Shown: piece by piece, positions 37,297 to 51,600 of the stretch
Numbering within the stretch: position 1 is the first letter of the stretch
How the letters are laid out: each line of letters starts with the position of its first letter
From: Sipunculus nudus
Taxonomy: Eukaryota; Annelida; Sipuncula; Golfingiida; Sipunculidae
Assembly: GCA_026874595.1 (NCBI GenBank)
Contig: CM049307.1
Span: 9,077,579-9,141,578 of the forward strand
Reading direction: 5' to 3'
Length of the DNA: 64,000 bases
Program-made: the position numbers and the translations under genes
The notes under the pieces: model-generated
The model's database searches: none
The model's input: only the letters and a program-made list of their open reading frames with translations
Told to the model about the DNA's origin: nothing

Positions 37297-40236
37297 TATC
37301 AGGTGGCTGAGTATTATTCATGTTTTTGAAGGCAAAAGAGAGTAGGGAAAGCCCAGTATGCACATCCGGTTTTAGAATTTTCCTTTGCGCTTTTTTAACC
37401 TGACAACAGATCACGACTTGCGGAGGCAGTGTGGAGGCAGCACTGTTGGACAGTCTTGGGGAGGACGTGAAATAAAACACAGGGACAGACTTGAGGGTGG
37501 GTGTAATCAAGACCAATAGTATCAGCACCTGTGTCCTAATAAAAGAAACACTCAGAAGAACAGCTTACTGTCTTGAACTTTTATTGTTATATTGTATCAT
37601 TTTGTATTCCATTGTAATGTCACAGCTCTAGCGATTGTACCACGTCCTGATCATAAAGAACATGTAACAGGATACCCCAGCACTCTTGAAGTGGAAGCGG
37701 ATCTGTATTCACCCTTCTTAAGAACTGTTAATAACTGGAGCTTTTTTCTCACATGATCCATTATATTTGTCTGATTTGGACTTGGCTGGTGCAGTCATTT
37801 CAAAACTTGATGGAGAAAGGTCGCAGAAAGATCTGTCAGAGGTCCAGGATGCGGAATGTGGAAAGCTTGTTGGTGAATGAACTTGTTAGGTATGTTCTTG
37901 TTGGACAGTGAAATAATATATGTTACTTAAGTCTGTCTTAAGTCTTTGAAGCAGAGACTTTTTTTATTGTTTTAATCTCAGTGTTTCTAGGAAAATGCAG
38001 GTACAATCAGTATTGATTTTTTATTATACATGCTTTTGTTTCAGCAGTTTTAATTATTCAAATGAAAAAGCTGTAATTAGAGATATTTGTAGATAGCACA
38101 GTGACTATTTGATTTTGCAGAGTTTACATAGTCTTTCTGAAGGTTAGGCTGAACACATGGTTATTAAAATCCTGTTGGATTTTATCGTGGAAATAAAGCA
38201 TTGATTCAAATGTGTTTTATGCTCAGGAAGTAAGATAAGCTGAACAGAAATAAATGGTTATGATTGTTATCATGAAAAAACCACGCCTACGCAGGATATG
38301 ATGGCCTGAACGTTTTTCGTCATCAGCCACCCTAGATTAACTTAAAACGGGAGTTAGTAAAAGTTTTTTGAGGGGGTGGTTCTAAGGCAGGTTTCAAATG
38401 TCAGTGATCCAGGAATATCATAGAAAGGTAGATGTTCCCAAAAGAAGATGCTAATCATTGTGATGCAACTCAGATCGTAGCTTGTCAGGTGCAGGGACCT
38501 TTGACCTTGTATGTCATTTGCATATTGATATTGGAGACCAGGAAATTTGTGCCAGTATTGGTCAGATGAGGACAGACAATGGTATATGGTGTTGGTGTGT
38601 TTCAGGATGACCCTGTAGGATTACCCTGAGGTTATATGTTGGTTCATAATTTGTCATTATATATATTATATCTGTACAACAAATATTAACCTGTGATGGA
38701 GAGATGGGAGATTGAAACTACTGTATGGGTAGAGATAGCTTAAGGTTAGTGGTTATACAACAGTCTGCCATTTTAAAAGCTGTCATGTTTCCACTCAGTG
38801 CCAACAGGCTGCTGGAATTCACATTGCAATTAAATATTACTTTGACAACCTTTTCTACTTAAAGAAAGCAACAAGCACAGAGTGTTAAACATCACAGCCA
38901 CCGTTTCCTTGATTGTTTTATGTCAACCTCTCTGAATGCTTCTTTATACCCTAGCCAGTGTTTTGAAGTTTATATATGTGTACCAGCCACCATAAAGCTT
39001 ATTGTTTAATCAGATTAAGATGACAGAGCAACTTATCTTTTTGAGATTAAAACAGGAAGTTAATAATTATTTACATTTATAGGTGTAAACATTTATCACC
39101 TAATCTCTTTTCTTTGTACCTTGATAAGAACTTACAAGAACAGAGGAGAGTTTGGGGAAGGCTGGAGGAATTCAGTCACTGTATATCAGCAAGTCCAGTC
39201 ATTATGGCAGAAGTGTTTCTAGATTGGTTGCGTGCAATGCATCTTTATTACATTTTTTATACAAGCTTGGATGATACCAAAGTAAATAATACAAATTGTA
39301 ATATTCAGATAAATTGTAAATAATTCTGCCAGGAATATATTGTGTCTGTGAAAAAAAAAATCATATGGCACATGGTGTACTGTGAAGATATATATGTTTG
39401 AATAAATTATGTTTAAATATAATATTCTTACAAATGATTTAACCATGTTGTCTACAGAATGATAAATCATGACTAGAAGATGATAAACCCATCAGATAAA
39501 TGATATAATTAATACATTGACACCATAATTTATGAGAAATTCAGTGTCTGAAGGCTGGACAGCTCCCACCTAAGCTGATAACATCACCTGCATGCTGTTT
39601 TAGCCTGGCATTAACTTGTAATTAATTCACCATTAGACAGGAGACTTGACTCTCACTTCCTCTTTTACCACAAATGGTCTTTTATATGTGTTCTTTGTGT
39701 GCCTGATATAAAATGAGGGACAGTAACCCCTGGCAGGTATTACATGGCCTTGAGTAACATGAGGTCATGTGGCACAAGTTGGATATCCTGTACCACATGA
39801 AACTGATTCATTTAAAGACCATTCAGTGAAAGGTTCTCAGTCCACATCAGTCCCTGGGGTTGCATAACAGGTTGGAGTTAGTATTCACCTGGCCAGCAGG
39901 TGCAATTACTTAATTGATCTGGTTGCTCTGGCTATAATAGTGTTTAATTGGCAGGTCTATAATTAGTAAAGAGCAAAGTAATTGCATGCATGAGGTGAGC
40001 ATTTGTGTCTGGTGTTGGTCAGGTAAAGCAGCACTTGGTCAAAGTTGTTCACAGTAGACATGTACAGGACTACCAAGGTTTATAATATATGCTGAGCCAC
40101 TGCCTTCAGAAACATCAACAGGAGTTCTTGTTTCTCAAAGCAAGAATTGGTCAAATTATCAGGTATGTTGTGTGGCTCATTTCAAGTGCTACTACTCCTT
40201 TGTTGTCACACCCACACAGGAGCAAATTATTATCAG
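37297..40236. other. Intron-like sequence, one weak exon candidate
   Basis: A plus-strand frame ending at 37889 before gtatgt has the right phase for the exon at 45538 (reported among the findings). Nothing else is recognised; the rest is AT-rich. Confidence 0.45.
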
Positions 40237-40690
40237 AGTGACTGTAAATAAAACTGGAGAACTAGAATATTGATACTCTTGCATTCTGTTTACTTCTGTT
40301 GGCCTCTGTGGACAGTATTCATCAGAATGACTGTAAATAAAACTGGAGAACTAGAATATTGATACTTTTGCATTCTGTTTACTTCTGTTGGCCTCTGTGG
40401 ACAGTAAGCTGAGAGCTAATGGTTTAGTGATGTTTGTATCTTGACTTTATGAAGACTTTATGATTATGAATATTGATACTTTTGCATTCTGTTTACTTCT
40501 GTTGGCCTCTGTGGACAGTATGCTGAGAGCTAATGGTTTAGTGATGTTTGTATCTTGACTTTATGAAGACTTTATGATTATGAATATTGATACTTTTGCA
40601 TTCTGTTTACTTCTGTTGGCCTCTGTGGACAGTATGCTGAGAGCTAATGGTTTAGTGATGTTTGTATCATGACTTTATGAAGAGTGTCAA
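40237..40690 (+). repeat. Nested tandem duplications (89 bp, then 114 bp)
   Basis: TTGATACTTTTGCATTCTGT and the following TTCTGTTGGCCTCTGTGGAC recur at about 40271, 40360, 40474 and 40588. The first step is 89 bp and the next two are 114 bp, with a different partner segment each time. This points to two successive duplication events. Confidence 0.9.
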
Positions 40691-40924
40691 GTCAACACAG
40701 GATTTTCTTTCCACTGTGGACACACTGAGACTTCAGGGGTCAGTGTTGACTGGACTTTGGGTAGCTGTATGCTGGGATTTTGTTTCTCAAAACACCTGGC
40801 CGCAGGGTCTCCTTTCATCTTTGTTTGTCTGTTTGTACTGCACACTGAGCTGCTGGTCATGAATTCAGGTAAGGTTAATAATAGAAAGAGACAATTTGTC
40901 AGGGACTAAAGCAGAGCCTCATCA

Positions 40925-41115
40925 GTACAGGTGCAAAAGCAAGGCTCAGGTGTTAGACAAAGTGCTCTGGTACAAAAATAATGGTTCAGGAATGAAACAA
41001 AATGGTCTGATACAAAAGTATAGTTCAGGTGTTAAAAGTGTTCAGGTAAGGTTCATGTGTTAAACAATGTGCTCAGGTTTAAAAGTAAGGTTCAGGTGTT
41101 TAAACAAAGTGAAAA
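40925..41115 (+). repeat. Degenerate repeat of about 50 bp, four copies
   Basis: Variants of GGTTCAGGTGTTAAACAAAG and TGCTCAGGTACAAAAGTAA recur four times with substitutions and small indels. Unit length is approximate. No coding signal. Confidence 0.65.
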
Positions 41116-41758
41116 AAAACTAGCCTCGCAGACTAGATGCTGAAATCTCAATAGAACCTTAGAAATTCACTTTTGTCTTAATGACAGGTCAATGGCTTCT
41201 GGATTATTCCTAGCACCTTACTTATAAAACCTGAATTCCAGGAGGCCTCACAGTAACATGTCATACCTATTTTATGGTTATCCTCATGCTTTCAGCAGGC
41301 ATGGACCATTCCTTTACAGTTAAGTGCACAGAGGTTATTCCTCATCCCTCAATTAAATAAGTATCATAGGACCACCAGGTACCAGAGAAATCTTTATATC
41401 ATGGATATATTTATGGTAAAAATATGTGGATGTATTTTTCTGTCACCCTGTGAGTACATGAGCTCTGTCATTGTTAATGTATTATTCAGTGATTTGAGTG
41501 ACAGGTCAGGGTGGAGGAGTTTGTGTTGTATTAGTAAGTTATTGATTATACCTAGTCAGACAGCTGTTTGTAAACACAGTCCAGGTGACCACCTGGTCCG
41601 TGAACCATATTGATCACCTGGATGACTCATATAGGTCCGGGTTACTGGACATTGTCCACTTGCAGTGGCAAGGTCAGAGGTCACTGAGTACTTGCTACAA
41701 GGATTTAAAATAACCAATCATGATTGTATGCGTTATTGCCAATGTATCTGGATATTTT

Positions 41759-42030
41759 CAGTACCCCACAGTATGGCTTAACTTGATAGTTTCAATGTCC
41801 CAATTTATGGCTTAGCTTGATTTTTTTTTCAGTTACCAACATTATGGCTTAGCTTGATATTTTCAATGACCCACATTATGGCTTAGCTTGATATTTTCAG
41901 TGACCCACATTATGGCTTAGCTTGATATTTTCAGTGACCCACATTATGGCTTAGCTTGATATTTTCAATGACCCACATTATGGCTTAGCTTGATATTTTC
42001 AATGACCCACATTATGGCTTAGCTTGATAT
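41759..42030 (+). repeat. 34-bp minisatellite, about eight copies
   Basis: The unit is TGACCCACATTATGGCTTAG plus CTTGATATTTTCAA. The first copies are diverged (CCCCACAGTATGGCTTAACT) and the last five almost identical, as expected when an array grows from one end. Confidence 0.9.
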
Positions 42031-42441
42031 TGTCTTATTGTGCTGGCACAGTATTTATTATGAACAGTCACTGAAGAAGAATAAGGGGTTTTGCAGGAAA
42101 GATAATTAAGATTTGGCTTTTGGTACTCAGCTTAAATTATTAGCTCATTAGTTTGAAAGCAATATTTTATTTGTACACTCCAGGCTGTCAAAATGATTCA
42201 CATTGACCATAAACAGTTCACCAGCATAGAATCTGACAAAAATCCTGCTACTAGTTTAAAATAAAACTGTATGATTCATTAACATGAGATCAGATATGGT
42301 TTAAAACCGTGAAAGGCTTCTCCCTCTTGACCTGAAGTGGTCGTGAAAGACCTTTTACTTTTGAGATGTCATAAGGTTTACATGAAAACATAGAAACAAG
42401 AAACAGAATCATATCTTGTCCAAATAACCTACCACTGTATA

Positions 42442-43318
42442 CAGTCGTGACTTGATAATACGACACTAAATGTAATACACTAATTTACGTCGGATTGCAA
42501 GGCTGTCGGACTGTCAAATCAATAAAGGTGACGGAGGGTAAAGATACAATGTGACCTAAATGTTTGAAGGACTTGTTTTAATTCATTAAGTATTTTGTTA
42601 TAATAAACTACGTATATGACATTGTTATGATTAATGTTATGTTATTTCTTATATACATGTCTATATATACTACGCTCGTCAAGATTGACGACCTATGCAG
42701 ATTCTACAATTATGAGATCTTATATTTCTGAACAAACATTAACTAAATGTATATATTTGAACCAGCATCTCCCTCAGACTCGCTGTCACTGTCGCCTCCG
42801 TCTTCTTTGACCAGTGACACATTATCAGTGGCCGTCGGCATTGCTTCCGTGGGCTCCATGTTGTCTAATACGAGGTATCGCTCCGCGGTCTGCCCTGTTG
42901 AGTGCCTGGAAAAGGTCCCCAGCACCTTTCTCCAACTCCGCGCATTCCACCCACCGAGAGGTTCATGTGTGCCACATACGGATGTAAACTGACTTAATTA
43001 GTGAGCCAAATTGACTCAATAATTGGTTCTCGTGTACAGTTAGAACAATACGCATCGCTGCATTTCACGCCTAATTGATCAGGGTGCTGCGTGCACGAGC
43101 CCAACAACTGACATCAAGGGACAATATACCGGTCGGATTGTCAAGTGAGAAAATACGTCGGTACCCTGGTTTGTGTCGGGAATGTCACGTCAGTGTCGGA
43201 ATCCAAGGCTGTCGGTTTGTCAAGGCTAATTTCTATGGGTCCCGTTGGTTTATTGCAAAATACCGTCGGATTGCAAGGTTTCCGGATTGTATAGGGTCGG
43301 AATGTCAAGTTGCGACTG
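42442..43318. mobile_element. Pogo/Tigger-like DNA transposon remnant
   Basis: The left end CAGTCGTGACTTGATAATAC and right end reverse-complemented CAGTCGCAACTTGACATTCC are flanked by TA (42440-42441, 43319-43320). At 877 bp it is far shorter than an autonomous element. A minus-strand frame at 42743-42925 ends in an acidic Asp/Ser/Glu-rich tail, as many Tigger transposases do, so it may be the broken 3' end of the transposase. That reading is inference. Confidence 0.7.
42743..42925 (-). pseudogene. Possible C-terminal fragment of a Tigger-like transposase
   Basis: A 60-codon minus-strand frame inside the TA-flanked element. It has a hydrophilic body and an acidic tail, KEDGGDSDSESEGD. No DDE catalytic motif or DNA-binding domain is present in this fragment, and the frame could extend upstream of the Met. 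It is called only because of its position within the element and its tail composition. Confidence 0.35.
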
Positions 43319-43320
43319 TA

Positions 43321-45537
43321 CCTTTATACCTGAGGTATGCTGGTATCTCTAATTAAAAAAAATCTACCACATGTGCCTGTCTGCATTTGGATAAAATTGA
43401 TATCTATAAACATGATATTAACAGATTTTGTCATACCAAAAGAAATCCATCTGACGAATGGAAACTTGAGAACACCTCAGTGAATGTGAAAACCTCCAGT
43501 AACAGTGGCTGTACTGATCATTATGGAAAACAAAAGAAAAAGAGAAAAAACTCAGATAGTGGATCCCACAAGAGTTCAGTGAGATTTCTCTAAGCAAGTA
43601 TGATACTGTTTTTGTGCCAGCTTTTTATCAATGTTAGATTCTTGCTGTGTATTTAGTGATGTCAGGCAGAATGCTTTGGTAGCAGCAATGATGATAAAGA
43701 ACTTGATGAAGGAAACATCAGGAAGTCCCACAGTGCTGCAGTGGTGTTTAGGTATGTAGAAAAGAGCCTGGAGCAGCATTGCAGCCTGTCTACAGCTGCT
43801 GTTCCAGTTACAATGCAGCAGCACTGGTGTGTTGTATGGATGAATAACATCTCATGGTAGTAATTTTGTGAAGCCACAGAGAGCCTAGGTGAACCCATAT
43901 TACCACATCATTCACTGTAGTGACTGGTAGCTCACTATAAAGGCTGCCCCATCTCACCACACCAGCCACATTGGCTTACCATTCCACTGCCATGGTGGTA
44001 CCACATCAGTCACAGAAACTAATATACAACAGAGATCTTCATGAGGATCATGCTGATGGAATGCAGCATGAGAACTTAATCAGCCTAGAAATTTACAGGA
44101 AGGAAATGGCTAGTTACTGATAAAACCCACAAGGTATGCCTGACAAACTGGCATTCATGAAGCACTGCTGTCTCTACACACTGGTACAGCCTGGTAGTTA
44201 AATCTGATCTGTCGGGATTTATCTGATCATCGTAGAAAACAGATCTTCACAATGATAATTAGTTCTGTCCTACACACTCCCAAGATTCCTTTAGGTTTTA
44301 TCTCTGATAGGTGTTTAATTTAGTTTCTATGTGTAAAGGCATTACAGGAATATTTATAATGTATCATATGTGCCTCTGTCATTCATAGAAATTTTTGCAA
44401 GTTATTGACATGAGGGATTTTTGTAGTATTTATGACAATTTGCGTGGTTCTCCTGTGGAAGTAATAACTCACAACATCAGGAGTAGCCTGTTAATTTTGG
44501 CACAGGAAGAACACCCAGAAACAAGGTGTTTTATTTCAATAAACTGTGAGTGTATCTAAGGCCAGCAGCTGGCCTGGCACATGAGCATTGATACCATCAG
44601 CACCAGGTTATTTATAGGATGCTGGCAGCTATTTTAGGTAGCAGCACCTATAGACTGCAGTATCAGCACCAACCTAATTAAAGGCTGTGACGTAAACACC
44701 TGAATAAACAACATTAACCACCTTAAGATTTTATGGTTATTGACAATCTTGTATTCAATTAAGAGATACCTGGGATTATGGTATCACAGCTGTTGATCAC
44801 GTCAGAGAGAGGGGATGACCCGTTTCTGTGTGGCTGATGGGGGTGGATATTTATCTACAACAAACTTTTCTTAGTAGGATTTTGAAATGCATCAGGTTAG
44901 ATAAAAAAATACTTCAACTATGCAGGTTGTATCTGAACCTGCCAAGAAAGCTATTTCAATCTAGTGTTTACTGTGTTTCACAAATTTTATTTTCAGTGGT
45001 GTGTTATTGGCCAAGTTGGTTTACTGGTGATTATCTATTATTTCAATCCACAGTGGCTCGGAACAGATGATGCTCAAACTCCTTTTCTTATATAGTTTAA
45101 CTTTTACCTATGTTTATTGTTACCTCTATACAACTTTATCATGTTTCAAACTGAACAGTTGTCGCGGCTGTGACAAGTATTAATACTCTATCAGTTGGAA
45201 ACAAAAGCATGCAGAGTGACCCACAATACAGTTGTCAACAAAAGAATGAAAACAATGATGTATTGTTTTCAAATGAGCTATTGTCTTGTAAGAAGGTATC
45301 CTGGAACCAATTCATACAGGTCCTGCAGTCTATTCATGTGTATACATGTATGTATAACATGTTTATCTTTATACATACGCACACACATGCACTGTCAACA
45401 GGAAGTGTTACATATTCTGTACAAGTTCATGTATTTATAATGGTTGCTGGTTGTTAACATCACTTTGATATTGTTTCTCCTAAGAATGAACATGTTTATA
45501 TTGCTTTGTCCTTTATTGCTACATCTCTTTGTTGCAG
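43321..45537. other. Intron-like sequence before PDZ-GEF exon 1 of those seen
   Basis: Contains one coding-like frame (43387-43593, see findings). The remainder shows no repeat or RNA gene I can support. It ends in a good polypyrimidine tract and the acceptor at 45537. Confidence 0.5.
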
Positions 45538-45613
45538 TTTTGGGAAGAGAACAGCGGGATGCACTCGCAGACCTAACGAGTGTCTAATACTGGAGCCGTC
45601 AGAAATGATAGTG
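45538..45613 (+). CDS. RAPGEF2: PDZ-GEF exon 1 of those seen: FGKR...LEPSEMIV segment
   Basis: Acceptor ctctttgttgcag and donor gtgagt. It starts with one base of a split codon and then encodes 25 residues beginning FGKRTAGC and ending LEPSEMIV, a signature of the PDZ-GEF family between the first nucleotide-binding-like domain and the rest of the protein. The upstream partner exon must end with two bases of a codon. Confidence 0.95.
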
Positions 45614-48600
45614 GTGAGTAGACTACTAACAACTCTGAACCCAGTAAAGTAAACCAAGTGTGCATGTATCTGATCTTCATGTGTTTTGTTGACTTAGCAG
45701 CTTCATTGTATGCCTAAGTCTCCCTGTCACTGTACATTTAGTGCATGTGTCACATTTGTAGTCCCAGCTAGTTAGTCTTGGTTCATTAAGTAGATGGGCC
45801 TCCTCAGTTCTGGGTACCTAGAATCCTACCATAATGCAGCAACGAGGATGAGGGTAACGCAAGAGCATTACTCCAGTGGCTTCTTTGCCAGTACAGGTCC
45901 AATCACCACTCTCCTTAGTTTGATCCTTGCCTTGAGACTGCCCTCAGTGTCATATTTCTGTGTCCTTATCAAATCCTGACTAATTTGTTCCTTGCAAACA
46001 TTTAGAAAACCTTGCTGTGCCACCATCTTTCATAAAGACTAAAATCTTTATTTCACAAGTCAGAATTAAGAGTATACTGTATAGAAAACTATAAGTACTG
46101 ATGCTTTCTAACAAATCTAATAATGCTATGTAATAGGACCATATTTGCTCTATAAGAAAAATAATATTTTGATGTTGATCATTTCCCACCTTCCTCTGTG
46201 GAGCTGAAGATGTATCAGCTCTGTCTGTCCATTTGTCTGTCAACATATGTGACATGGTACCTAAAAAATCATCACTTGGCAAAAAAAAAAAAATAATGCT
46301 ATGTTTTATTGGCACTTTTTTTCAAAACCAGTGTTGGGGTGGCTGTATTTTTGTACCTTTTTATGACAGGTTTTCAATAAAAATTTCTTATGATCAGAGG
46401 ACAACATTATAATAAAAGAATTGTTTTGCTAAATGGGTTAAAGCACAACAAAACAAAGGGAAATTTTATCAATCCATAAGAAATGTTTGGTAAACTTAAA
46501 ATCTTTTATGCATAGGGTAAAAATTGATACAAAGTGCCTGAGAAATGAACCTTTTTATTTTTGTTTACCTCATATCCACCTTGAATTAACATGGCAGATG
46601 TGTCCTTAATTATCTTAGGGTCTCCTGACCTCATTTGTTTTTGGTCATACTTGACAATTTTTTTTATTTTTTAAAGGGAATGTTCAGTTTTAAATTTATT
46701 TCATATGTGACACAACCCAAAAATAAACGTTACATTTATTACATATTTCTCCCTTTCTAGCTATTTTATAATTTGATCCTCTGGGCAACTTTTTTTTTCA
46801 GTAAAAATATTCCCTGTGTTCTGTATATATGTGACTACAGGATAATAAAACTTATGTATTGTCATTGTTGAGAGCAGCTCTCATAGCATCTATTAAGGTT
46901 AATTTAGGTTAGTGTAGCTAAATATACAGGGTTGACTTTTTTATATGAGACCCTTGACATTGGTAGACTGATAAGAATTTGATGAGGTACACTCCAGAAC
47001 ATACTGTATGGAGTAGACATCATCATTGTCATCATACATAAGGTAAATTGAGGTCATGCTATCAGCGTGTCTGCACCTGAACACTGCTGTAAGAGGCAGG
47101 GTCTTAGATCAAAGCACACACAGGTTTATGTGTCATACCAAGTTCAGAAGTACTCCTACTAAATACAGAAATAAAACTGTGGAGAGCAGATGCTAGTTCT
47201 GTTTGAATGGCAGTCAGCATATTGAAGTCACTCGCTGTAATGGGATGCCTCAGAGAATAGTTACCAGGCAACATAATAGCTGGAGTCTATTGATTAGAAT
47301 CGATTCACCTGGATAAGTCATCTGTGTCATGAGGCTTAGCCCACTCTCAGTGGGGGGTGACAGGTCAAGTGCACTGACCTAGTAAGCAAAATAATTATAC
47401 CTGAAGGCATTACTAATGCATTGTTTGTCACTGGTAATACGCTTTTATCCAGACCTTGCATATTTGTGACATTAGTGTTAGCACAGTTAAGGCTTTGGGT
47501 TGTGATCGCACGTTATTGCATACCCTGCCCTACCAGGGTTACCTGTAGCAGTGGACATCCACCATATTGAGTAACAAGTTTACACATACATGGCGTTGGT
47601 TGATGGCTGAAGGGACCGATGGATATGGCTTTATACAATGACAAGAACCAGCAAATTACACACGGATACTTACTGTAATTACAACTATATGTGGTCTAAA
47701 GGATTACAAGTGTGTGTTGATAAAAACAAGTTCAGGAATTACATGCACAATGACACACAGGTAAGTGACGTCATGACACACACCTCAAGTCGGGTCTCAT
47801 CAACAAACATTTCATTTCACATCTTCCAGATCTGTACCTAGCTAGCCCTTGAGGTTTGGTGTGTAAGTACTCACTGTAATTTCTGTGAGTTCACCATACT
47901 GCTTTAGTATACGGCATGTTGGGCCTCTGCGTGTTCTGAAGCCTACGGTAGTTCAGGTAAACACACTGGCAGACCACCGCTAATTGTGGGTGACTGGTTA
48001 TTACTATTACTCTCTGACAGTATAACAATGAACGTTGACACCCGGACCTGTCCCCTCTGTATTGAGTGGATGGTCAGCTGGATGGTTTCTGTACACAGAA
48101 TCTACCAGGCATTCGTTTTGGGCACCTTGTGCATTCCAGTTAAATGAACCGTGACCCAGATTCAATATAGGGTCATGTGTCTATCAAAACCTGCCTTTCT
48201 AGAGGATTCTTTAGCTGATATATGTAACGCTTATCTTCACTCTGGCTCTGGCATGTAAGAGGTATGTGCCACAGTGGTTCTGCCTTATCTTCAGTAGGTC
48301 TTAAAATAAACACATTCTCCTCTCTTAAAAAGTGCATGTTAATAGCTTATCATTTTAACTTAAAATACTTCACATGATTTTGAAAATGCTTTCATAAGTC
48401 CTCTTTCTAGTATCTAGAAATTCAGTTCTTTCATTTTCATCTAATTAAAAGCACATTTTTGTGGTAATTAATTAAATCACCAATTGGAATACGCAAACAA
48501 AATGATTTATGTGATTTATTATAAGGACAGCACAATCCCCCCCAGACAATTAAGACCATTTTAGTTACAGGTTTTGTATAATTATTAACCAGTCCTAATC

Positions 48601-51600
48601 TTTAGGATAATTAATTATTTCTCCCATGTCCTTCCCATGTTAAAATAACAGTGCTTACTCCAGATAACCATTTTAGGCTGTAAATATGAACCCTGAAAAT
48701 GGCATTATAAAACCCTTAATGACCATGCTAGATCTCAATCATGAGCTGACATGTTTTGCTTTGCATGTACATTTTTTATTTCTTCATTTATGTCCAAACG
48801 GACCACAATCTGCCTATGTGTTTCAATAGTTGTAGTGTGTAGGTTCTTACTATGTCTGAAAGTCATCTGTCTGCCCCTGAATATATCTGTCCATGCAGAA
48901 CTGGTTCTTTCAAATTAAGCATATTTTTATAATTTATTTTTTTTTAAGATTCTAAAGTCTACTTATTCAAATGATGGCAGGAGTCTGATATATGTGTGAT
49001 TCACCATTAAAGGGCTCATGTTTAACAACAGAAAAGTTATTATCAAACAAGCTGATGAGCAGAATGAACATTGGAATGGTTCATAATGGCCAACAGCGGT
49101 TTATTGAGTCACCTGCTTCGTAGCTGGAGTCGCTGATCATTCCTTCCGGATTCCCAGCAGGGTAGCCTTAATGTTCCCAAACAACAGGATGTTGTACGAT
49201 TTATATCCCCATCCCCTGGGAAATCACAGCCATGTTGGTTTGTGTTGTTGGGGTGTTATTATCTTTACCTTCTTGCACCCTGTCAGATGATAATCTGAAA
49301 GAACCCCCCACTAATATAATCACTTTATGTACAAGGAAATGGAAGAATGGGTGTCGTTTATGGGTCCACAAGCCATTAATATCTGCACTGATAATACAAA
49401 CTTTCTTAGATATACAGTCAGAATGCTTGAATGCAAGGAAATGTTGGTAATGTCTATCATTTTGTATCATCAGGGGAGGAACTTTTAAAGGAGTGAGGTG
49501 AATTATTGATGTCTGTCATCCTGTATGTCTGCCAGATATTTAATGAACTTGTAAAATACAATAATGCTGAGTATCAAAAGCTCAGTTAAGCTAAAAAATC
49601 ACTCCTGCCATAATAAGTGCAACTTGGCTGATGGTGTGTTTTGTGGGGGGGGGGGGGGAGTTGAGCACTTGTTAGGGTACAAAACATTGTTATAAATCAG
49701 CTATGACAGCATCTATTGGCTTATTAAGTCAAATACCATAAACTGATTTGTGATAGAATATCCTATAAAATCACTGAACCAATTTGTTCACACCCCTTAT
49801 AACAACAGAACTTAGTCATAAATATTATAAATATAAAAAGTCTAACCAGTGTAGGGGTAGAAATAATTATAAAAATGTAGAAATCATTGATCATTTGTAC
49901 TTTCTGTTGGTTCTGTATACTGGAGACATTTAGACCTGAATGAACCATTTATTCATTCATTTATTTTGTAACCAGTAACTGTGTCTTCATTCAAATGCAG
50001 TCAATCTGGCAGATGTCCATCATTGTACAAGGCCAGAGTGAGGGTCACATTCCATACTGTTGTTACAGTAAATCATCAGGATAGGTTACAATTCATATCT
50101 CTGCCGTAATCAAGATAAATGAGACTGAATGACATCTTATATTAATAAATAAGACATGCACAAGATTGGTTTTGTTGATGACATGACTAAGGTCTGTAAT
50201 CTCTGAGAATAGAATATTAAATGTTTGGATACCACCATGTAAAACATGGTGACACTCGATGTGGAAGCATTTAGTCATTTACTACAGCATTCAGAGGAGT
50301 AGTTAGGTGTTTTTGTGGCCGTTTTTACCATACGCATATTGATCTTGAACGCAATACCAGATGCACAGTCACTGTGTGCGTGGAGACCGTTAGCTGCACA
50401 CCAGCCTGTCACCTGGCCATACAGCACCCACTTGTGGCTGGAAGGTCCAATAATGGTTCCCGTATTTTCCATTTTAATTAGAGAAACTCATGCTCCTCCT
50501 CCACAGTGGGTTGTTTGACATTTACTAAATGCCAAGGTGGTCTTGAATAGGATGCGTGGTCCAACAAGCACTTAATAATTAGTAGACGCTGTGCTGCCTC
50601 AGAGCAAAGAACCGATTCTCTATGGAGTCTATATATTTTCAACTAATGTCAAAGGTTCGTTTTTTTTTGCTCCCTAAAATGTCAATTCAGCATTTTCTAT
50701 CTTATGGAGCACCGTTTTGATCATGACAATTTTGCTGTGGCTTTTCACTGATTTGAAAGCTTGTCAGCATTTTTCTTTTAGATCACAGCTCCGTGGATGA
50801 TTGTTGCTCAGCAGTGTTCTGCCCCTGTGGTTTATCAGTTTTTGTGGATTTTTTTTTTTTCAGGTGGACTACCCTGATGTACAGTTAATGCGTACACAAA
50901 GGACCTCTCATACCAAACAACTTGACCCTGTACCACCACGAATAACGTCACACTCCAGAACTCTCTCTGAAGGCAGTGAACAGGTACGGCTTCTTTATAA
51001 AGATGACAAATATTTTAATTTTTACAACAAAACATTTAATTCAGCTTGTAGTTAAAGAATAAACAACTTTTTATTATGTTGCAATAATTGGCTTTATTTA
51101 TGAACATGCATTCACTGTTTTAAAAAGTCATTGAATATATAAGAAAAATGAGTAAATTTAAATGTGCACTTTCTTCTGTTAGTGAATTACGATGTACCGG
51201 ACTTTTTGTTGTGTGCATACAGCCTCAATTATCTTATCAGTCAGAATATCTGTGATTTATTCCCTTTAGGACATCTGTATGTTATAACATTTTGTGCTGC
51301 CTTATCTTTTTCCATCTCTGTTCTTTACTCTACAAATTTTCCTCTTTCTCTTTTTGTCAGCTTCCAGAGGAGTTGCAGCATGTCCAGAGTGTGTTACAGC
51401 GCAGTGAACAAACCTTCATGTGTCGCGGCGAGTACACTAAACGTACGTCTCATGCCAGTGACACTTCTAGTGCGTATTCGGGATCGGATATGATGCAGAC
51501 TTCCTCCATTGAGGACCAGGATGTAGACCTGAGTGGAATGCGGGAAAGTCTGGTTGATTCAGACGATGAAGAAGTATATATTGATGGCACTGATGTGAGT

